Assembly: GCA_023299945.1 (NCBI GenBank)
Contig: JALZVZ010000245.1
Location: 1-9,416, forward strand
Direction: 5' to 3'
DNA: 9,416 nt
Source of the DNA: Altererythrobacter sp.
Lineage (GTDB): Bacteria; Pseudomonadota; Alphaproteobacteria; Sphingomonadales; Sphingomonadaceae
Shown here: in pieces, positions 5,523-9,416 of the stretch
Layout of the letters: each line of letters starts with the position of its first letter
Numbering within the stretch: position 1 is the stretch's first letter
Translations under genes and position numbers: made by a program
The notes under the pieces: generated by a model
Databases searched by the model: none
What the model saw: the letters and a program-made list of their open reading frames with translations, nothing else
Told to the model about the DNA's origin: nothing

Positions 5523-6233
5523 ATGCGGGTGGCAATCTCTGACGACGAACAGGAAATTCTTGATCAAGTGGCAGCCATAGTCTCAGCTGCTGGCCATGAA
5601 GTCTCTTGCTATCGCAATGGGCTCGACATCCAGAACGCTCTGAAACGCGAAACTTTTGACGTTGTTATGCTGGATTGGAACATGCCGGGGCGAACCGGTA
5701 TTGAAGTTTTGGAATGGGCTGTGGATAATATTCCCGCCTGCCCACCCTTCATTTTGCTGACGAGCCGCCCGGACAAAACGGACATCGTCCGCGGGCTTGA
5801 GGCCGGCGCTATCGACTATATCGTTAAACCCGAATCCGACGAAGTGATCCGCGCCCGCGTTGAGGCGGCTGGAAGGCGTAATGCTGCTGAAACCCAGTCA
5901 CGCCACGTCAACTTTGGCCCTTATACTCTTGATCGTATGGAGAAATCTATTTCTGTCAAAGAGGTTGAAGCCAAGGTGACAGCAAAAGAATTCGACCTCA
6001 TCGATCTGTTTTTCCAGAATTTGCACCGCCCTCTGTCGCGCGGTTATCTGTTCTCACGCGTCTGGGGCGGAAATGCCGAAATGGAAACCCGCACAATCGA
6101 CGTGCATATCTCCCGTTTGCGCGCCAAACTTGACCTCAATCCTGAAAATGGTTTTGTAATCCGTACAGTTTTTGGTTTCGGATACCGCATGGATGAGTAT
6201 ATCGATGAGGAAGACGAAACGCCAATACGCTAG
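5523..6233 (+). CDS. OmpR-family two-component response regulator
   Basis: This 236-residue cytoplasmic regulator has a receiver domain (1-120) and an OmpR-type winged-helix DNA-binding domain (about 128-225). The receiver has acid pocket Asp7/Asp8, phospho-acceptor Asp51 (VVMLDWNMPG), Thr80 (LLTSR) and Lys102 (VKP), so normal phosphorylation switching is expected. The DNA-binding domain contains TAKEFDLIDLFFQN, the transactivation-loop region with LFSRVWGG, the recognition helix RTIDVHISRLRAKL and the wing FGFGYRM. The C-terminal tail is acidic. ATG 5523 follows CGGGA with 5-nt spacing. The lipoprotein gene begins 9 nt after its stop, so the two are almost certainly co-transcribed. The CHASE2 kinase converging from the right is the natural candidate partner, although the intervening gene and opposite strand make this inference. 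Tandem GTAAA repeats lie upstream. Confidence 0.95.
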   Translation: MRVAISDDEQEILDQVAAIVSAAGHEVSCYRNGLDIQNALKRETFDVVMLDWNMPGRTGIEVLEWAVDNIPACPPFILLTSRPDKTDIVRGLEAGAIDYIVKPESDEVIRARVEAAGRRNAAETQSRHVNFGPYTLDRMEKSISVKEVEAKVTAKEFDLIDLFFQNLHRPLSRGYLFSRVWGGNAEMETRTIDVHISRLRAKLDLNPENGFVIRTVFGFGYRMDEYIDEEDETPIR

Positions 6234-6242
6234 GGGGATATC

Positions 6243-6779
6243 ATGAGCAGCGCCATTTGGGCCTCTCCGTGTCGGAGAACCGCATTGCTGGCGCTTGCCT
6301 CAACCTCGCTATTGGCGGGATGCTCAGCCTATTCCGAACCCTTCATCCAAGACAGCGTCGGAAATGCCGCCGGTTTGCGCGAAGTCGTAATCCTCGCAGG
6401 CGAAGAAGACGCCGGTTTGCGCATTGGCTTCCGCAAGCAATTGCAATCGGCCTTCCGCACGCGCGGAGTTCCCTCGAATGACACCGCAGACGTCGTTGGC
6501 GATTTTGCGATATCTACCATGCACAAGGATATGTCGTTGGCGGCTACACGCTCTGGCGGTGAAAACGGTGTCGTGGTCCAATCGGCTAAGCGTGACGGCA
6601 AGCTTCTCGATGGCTGCAAGGAAGTTCGCTACAGGGCAACTTTGGCGCTTTTTAGCCGCAAAAGCGGCGAGCGCATTCACCGCGCAGAAAGCGAAAGCAG
6701 TGCATGCAAAGACGATCCTGCCCCGCTTGAGCGTCTGGCCGATGCACTTGTACGCGATGCATTGCTCGCCCCGCTATAA
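6243..6779 (+). CDS. Small lipoprotein of unknown family
   Basis: I do not recognise the family. The 178-residue product begins with a basic, hydrophobic signal (CRRTALLALASTS) and a lipobox LAGC with lipidated Cys27, so it should be an outer-membrane or periplasmic lipoprotein; residue +2 is Ser, which favours Lol export to the outer membrane by the usual rule. The mature part of about 150 residues alternates strands and helices (REVVILAGEE, GFRKQLQSAFRTRGV, ADVVGDFAIS, YRATLALFS, LERLADALVRDALL). Cys125 and Cys155 could form a disulfide. That pattern loosely recalls small alpha/beta lipoproteins such as LptE or DUF4136 types, but no diagnostic motif supports either. ATG 6243 has a strong ribosome binding site (GGGGGA) and lies 9 nt after the response regulator, so it is probably translated with it. 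It could be a target, sensor accessory or feedback component of the nearby signalling module. Confidence 0.8.
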   Translation: MSSAIWASPCRRTALLALASTSLLAGCSAYSEPFIQDSVGNAAGLREVVILAGEEDAGLRIGFRKQLQSAFRTRGVPSNDTADVVGDFAISTMHKDMSLAATRSGGENGVVVQSAKRDGKLLDGCKEVRYRATLALFSRKSGERIHRAESESSACKDDPAPLERLADALVRDALLAPL

Positions 6780-6798
6780 GTGAGACCGCGCCTTTCGC

Positions 6799-6808
6799 GC
6801 TAGCTAGC
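6799..6808. repeat. Palindrome GCTAGCTAGC at the kinase stop codon
   Basis: A perfect 10-bp palindrome covers the stop codon region of the CHASE2 kinase gene. Only 20 bp separate the two convergent stop codons. A 4-bp GCGC/GCGC stem sits beside it (6788-6791 with 6797-6800), but no stem followed by a T-run is seen on either strand, so no intrinsic terminator is called. Confidence 0.3.
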
Positions 6809-9025
6809 TTGCGAAACAGGCAGCTCAATCTCGATCCGTGTGCCCTTATTGGCGGCAGAAAGGACAGCAATCGCGCCACCATGCTCGTCTACCGCCCTTT
6901 TGACGTAAGCGAGGCCTAGCCCCGCGCTAGGCCCTGCTTTGCTGTCATGTGCACCAAACCTAGCAAACGGCTCTGATTGGCGCTCTGCGGGCATTCCTGG
7001 TCCTTCATCTTCCAATATGAGCGACAAGCGATCATTCGCGGCCTGAGCAAGGCATACGGTGATGCGAGAGGAGTTTGGCGAGAATTTGAGCGCATTGCTC
7101 AACAAATTGTCGACCACGCGGGAAATCGCCGATGCATCCACTTCGCAAAAGATCGGATCCTCAGGCACGTCACAGTCAATCCGGATGCTTTTGCGCTTGG
7201 CAATGGCATAAGCACGGTCCGCCGCTTCGTAGACCAAAGCCCCCATTTCAGTGTCTTCAGCCCGAATACCTTCATTTTCAAGGCGCGCAATTTGAACAAA
7301 ATTCTCAGCTAATGTCAGTGTTCTACGTGCCTGTTCTGTAATTCTTTCGAGGCGGTCAGCATGATCCAGAGCTTTACCCGCTTTGCCTGCGAGACCAATA
7401 ATCGCCACCTGCGGTGAACGCATATCATGGGAGAGAAATTCGAGCGTTTCGCGGCGTTGCTGCTCGCCTTTTTTAATCGCAGTGATATCGCGCAATGCCA
7501 CAATCTCGCTGCCCAAAACTGCGTCGAGCGGCGCCGATGCCAGCAGGAATGTTCGCTCGCGCGGTAGATTTACCTCGCTTGCTTGCGTGTCGATGTTCCC
7601 GCCTAATTGCGCAACCAACTCGTTTAAAGTCAGTTCTCTGTCAGGCGTGCCCTTTAAGAAAATGGCCCGCGCGGTCGCATTGAACAGAGCCAAACGTCCT
7701 TCTCCATCAAACACCATCATCGGGTCCGGTGAGGCATCCACGACATCCTGAATAAAGCTGAGTCTTTCGCGCACCTCGCCGGTCAGCCCGCGCAGACTAG
7801 CAACTTGGCGCTGAACCACATCAAAGCCGGCTGAAGATTGCCCGAAAGCCGCAAAGCCGCTGGCTTTCGTCTGATCTGCATCTGCCTGATTGTCCTGAAG
7901 ACCGCTGGCTCGCAAAGCCTCCACTTCGCGGTCGAGAAACCGGCTAACGGTGGATAGGCGGCGCCATCCCCATAGCGGGTACGCGATTAAGATCGCGGCG
8001 AATGCAGGCGCAATCGGCAGCCATGTTTTCAGCAATATGACACTGGCGAGCGCAAAAACGACCAATGCGGTGATCAGCAAGAGAGAATACCGCAAAGCCT
8101 CAGCTGGCGTCCTCAGCCAATACACAAGGAACAAAGACGCAATCGCCGCAAGGTGGAAAACGACAATGACCCATGCGGGCAGAGACGACAAAGTGCGCCC
8201 TGAAATGACAGAATTCAGCGCATTGGCTTGAATTTCGACCCCGCTCATAATTCTGCCAGCAAAGGTGGGAACAGCATAGCGATCCCCCAAGCCCTGAGCG
8301 GTTGAACCAATAAGGACGATCTTATCTTCGAAATATTCCTTCGGCGCGGCGCGGTCCATGACATCAGAAGCGGAATAGGTGCGATAGCCACCGGGCTGTT
8401 CATATTGGATAATCGGAAGCGAATCTGCTTCAGCCAAACTCTGAGCCACGTCGCGCCCAGCAATTTCTGCGAGTTTTAATATTAAATGCTCGTATTCACC
8501 GCTAGATGATTGATAAATTGGTGAAATCCTCCGAACAATACCGTCCCTTTCAGGAAATATCGAAACATGGCCGAGACCAAATGCAGCGTCAGCGATGCTG
8601 GGGACTGGAAGAGCAGCTACACTGCCCTCAACACCATCACTGCGGTCAAAAAATGTATGCGGAACAATAACATTTCCGGCATTTTTAATCGAACTTGCCA
8701 ATGCTTGATCTGCGGCTGGTTCGGTTTCTTCTAGAAAAAGGATATCGATCGCAATTGCGGATGGCCCTAACTCTGCCAGTCGATCAATCAATTCAGCATG
8801 GCGGGTCCGATCCCAAGGCCAATTGCCAATTTGCGCTAGACTGGCATCATCAATCGCGACGATTACAATGTCTTTGCTGCCGTCGCCTGCATTAATTGAA
8901 CTGGCAAAGTCGAGCAATGTGAGATCAAGGCGTTCGCCCCATCCGCGATTGCCAGCAATCACCACGAAAGCAATCGCCGCCAGCAGCAAGGCGAACCATT
9001 CTGTAAAAAGACGCGATTTACTCAT
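6800..9025 (-). CDS. CHASE2-PAS sensor histidine kinase
   Basis: This is an inner-membrane sensor kinase of 741 residues. One membrane helix (about 9-25) leads to a periplasmic CHASE2 sensor domain (about 30-275, with IVIVAIDDASL, WPWDRTRHAELI, AIAIDILFLE, KIVLIGSTAQGLGDRYAVP and GVEIQANAL). Three closely spaced helices follow (about 283-303, 312-332, 335-352), the standard CHASE2 topology. A PAS domain (about 423-517) comes next, then HisKA with H-box FLSHDMRSPQV (His533) and a HATPase_c domain with N-box DNLLSNALKF (Asn640, Asn644), G1 EDEGPGM (Asp673) and G2 GLGLAYVKRAV. All catalytic motifs are intact. The ligand is unknown. ATG 9025 lies 31 nt after the upstream FecR-like gene, which indicates an operon. 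The stop TAG lies within the palindrome GCTAGCTAGC, 20 bp from the convergent lipoprotein stop. The response regulator at 5523 is the likely partner by location. Confidence 0.95.
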   Translation of the reverse strand: MSKSRLFTEWFALLLAAIAFVVIAGNRGWGERLDLTLLDFASSINAGDGSKDIVIVAIDDASLAQIGNWPWDRTRHAELIDRLAELGPSAIAIDILFLEETEPAADQALASSIKNAGNVIVPHTFFDRSDGVEGSVAALPVPSIADAAFGLGHVSIFPERDGIVRRISPIYQSSSGEYEHLILKLAEIAGRDVAQSLAEADSLPIIQYEQPGGYRTYSASDVMDRAAPKEYFEDKIVLIGSTAQGLGDRYAVPTFAGRIMSGVEIQANALNSVISGRTLSSLPAWVIVVFHLAAIASLFLVYWLRTPAEALRYSLLLITALVVFALASVILLKTWLPIAPAFAAILIAYPLWGWRRLSTVSRFLDREVEALRASGLQDNQADADQTKASGFAAFGQSSAGFDVVQRQVASLRGLTGEVRERLSFIQDVVDASPDPMMVFDGEGRLALFNATARAIFLKGTPDRELTLNELVAQLGGNIDTQASEVNLPRERTFLLASAPLDAVLGSEIVALRDITAIKKGEQQRRETLEFLSHDMRSPQVAIIGLAGKAGKALDHADRLERITEQARRTLTLAENFVQIARLENEGIRAEDTEMGALVYEAADRAYAIAKRKSIRIDCDVPEDPIFCEVDASAISRVVDNLLSNALKFSPNSSRITVCLAQAANDRLSLILEDEGPGMPAERQSEPFARFGAHDSKAGPSAGLGLAYVKRAVDEHGGAIAVLSAANKGTRIEIELPVSQAS

Positions 9026-9056
9026 GCGTAATCTTAGGCCCCACCTAACCGCTGGC

Positions 9057-9416
9057 TCAATCGGTTACTTTGAGTTCCTGAACCGGGCCCCAAACCTTAA
9101 TGGCCTCGCCCTCGTCTATTTGGAAAGTGCCCACCCGCCAGCGATAATCACCCTGCTGTAGGTTACTGATAAATATATCATTTTGGGTCAGGCCGATTTC
9201 ATCAACCAAAAGCTGGTCGCGGTTGCCCTGTGCCCATATCTGAAACGCGGCGTAGGAGGCACCATCGCCCGCAGCTTGCCAAGCGAATTTAAACGCATCG
9301 TCAAAATCCGACTTTTCCGCCTCTGCAGATATGCCCAAGCGTTTGCGCCGGAAAGTGTGAATTTCCGACTGCCCCTCAAGCCCGCTTGTCGCAATGGCAC
9401 GTGCACGCACATAATA
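9057..9416 (-). CDS. C-terminal part of a probable FecR-domain/fibronectin-type envelope protein (5' part outside window)
   Basis: The frame is open to the window edge; 119 residues remain before the TGA at 9059-9057. It starts in YYVRARAIATSGLEG, typical of the last strand of a fibronectin-type III-like module. A second beta-sandwich repeat follows, with FKFAWQAAGDGASYAAFQIW, then DIFISNLQQGDYRWRVGTF and a final GPVQELKV strand. Periplasmic FecR-domain proteins of sphingomonads often end in such paired modules and lie directly before CHASE2 genes, and that context drives the call. The FecR domain itself is not in view, so the name is inferred from the C-terminus and the neighbour. The GTG at 9410 is internal and not a start. 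It probably heads the operon with the CHASE2 kinase (31-nt gap) and may present an envelope signal to the kinase's periplasmic domain. Confidence 0.6.
   Translation of the reverse strand, partial: YYVRARAIATSGLEGQSEIHTFRRKRLGISAEAEKSDFDDAFKFAWQAAGDGASYAAFQIWAQGNRDQLLVDEIGLTQNDIFISNLQQGDYRWRVGTFQIDEGEAIKVWGPVQELKVTD

Noticed and set aside
1..9416. CRISPR array, insertion sequence or phage genes
   Set aside because: No regularly spaced repeats, transposase, terminal inverted repeats or phage structural motifs were seen on either strand.

Overview
The window looks like a piece of a sphingomonad-type alphaproteobacterial chromosome (an Erythrobacteraceae or Sphingorhabdus-like organism is my best guess). 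The reasons are moderate GC content, the style of the Lrp regulator, a CHASE2 kinase with an HDMRSP-type H-box, and a tRNA-Ile2(CAU) of alphaproteobacterial type. The taxonomic call is inference from protein character, not from a search. There is no transposase, integrase, phage gene or CRISPR array.

Layout. (1) 1-894 (+): 3' two thirds of accC, the biotin carboxylase subunit of acetyl-CoA carboxylase. (2) 854-1837 (-): an Lrp/AsnC regulator followed 48 bp later by a RES-domain protein whose 3' end overlaps the accC 3' end by 41 bp. (3) 1838-2033: divergent intergenic region with a 13/15 direct repeat and an AT-rich dyad. (4) 2034-5039 (+): a soluble PAS histidine kinase with a strongly degenerate ATPase domain, then a divergent polysaccharide-deacetylase-like protein. 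(5) 5120-5332 (+): tRNA-Ile2(CAU) and tRNA-Pro(TGG). (6) 5523-6779 (+): OmpR-family response regulator and, 9 nt later, a small lipoprotein of no recognised family. (7) 9416-6800 (-): C-terminal end of a probable FecR/fibronectin-type envelope protein, then a complete CHASE2-PAS-HisKA-HATPase sensor kinase that converges on the lipoprotein gene with only 20 bp between them.

How the parts may work together. The right-hand third reads as one envelope-sensing two-component module: a periplasmic FecR-like protein, a membrane kinase with a periplasmic CHASE2 sensor, an OmpR-type regulator and an outer-membrane or periplasmic lipoprotein, arranged as two convergent two-gene units. The kinase-regulator pairing is inferred from position only.

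The most unusual item is the RES-domain gene. RES proteins are normally NAD+-consuming toxins paired with an Xre/MbcA-type antitoxin. Here no such antitoxin is adjacent, an Lrp regulator sits where it would be, and two conserved active-site positions (Tyr and Glu) appear replaced by Ser and Val. This suggests a retired or repurposed toxin fold.

No stretch longer than 300 bases lacks a gene. The two largest gaps are 1838-2033 and 5333-5522, and both are described below.
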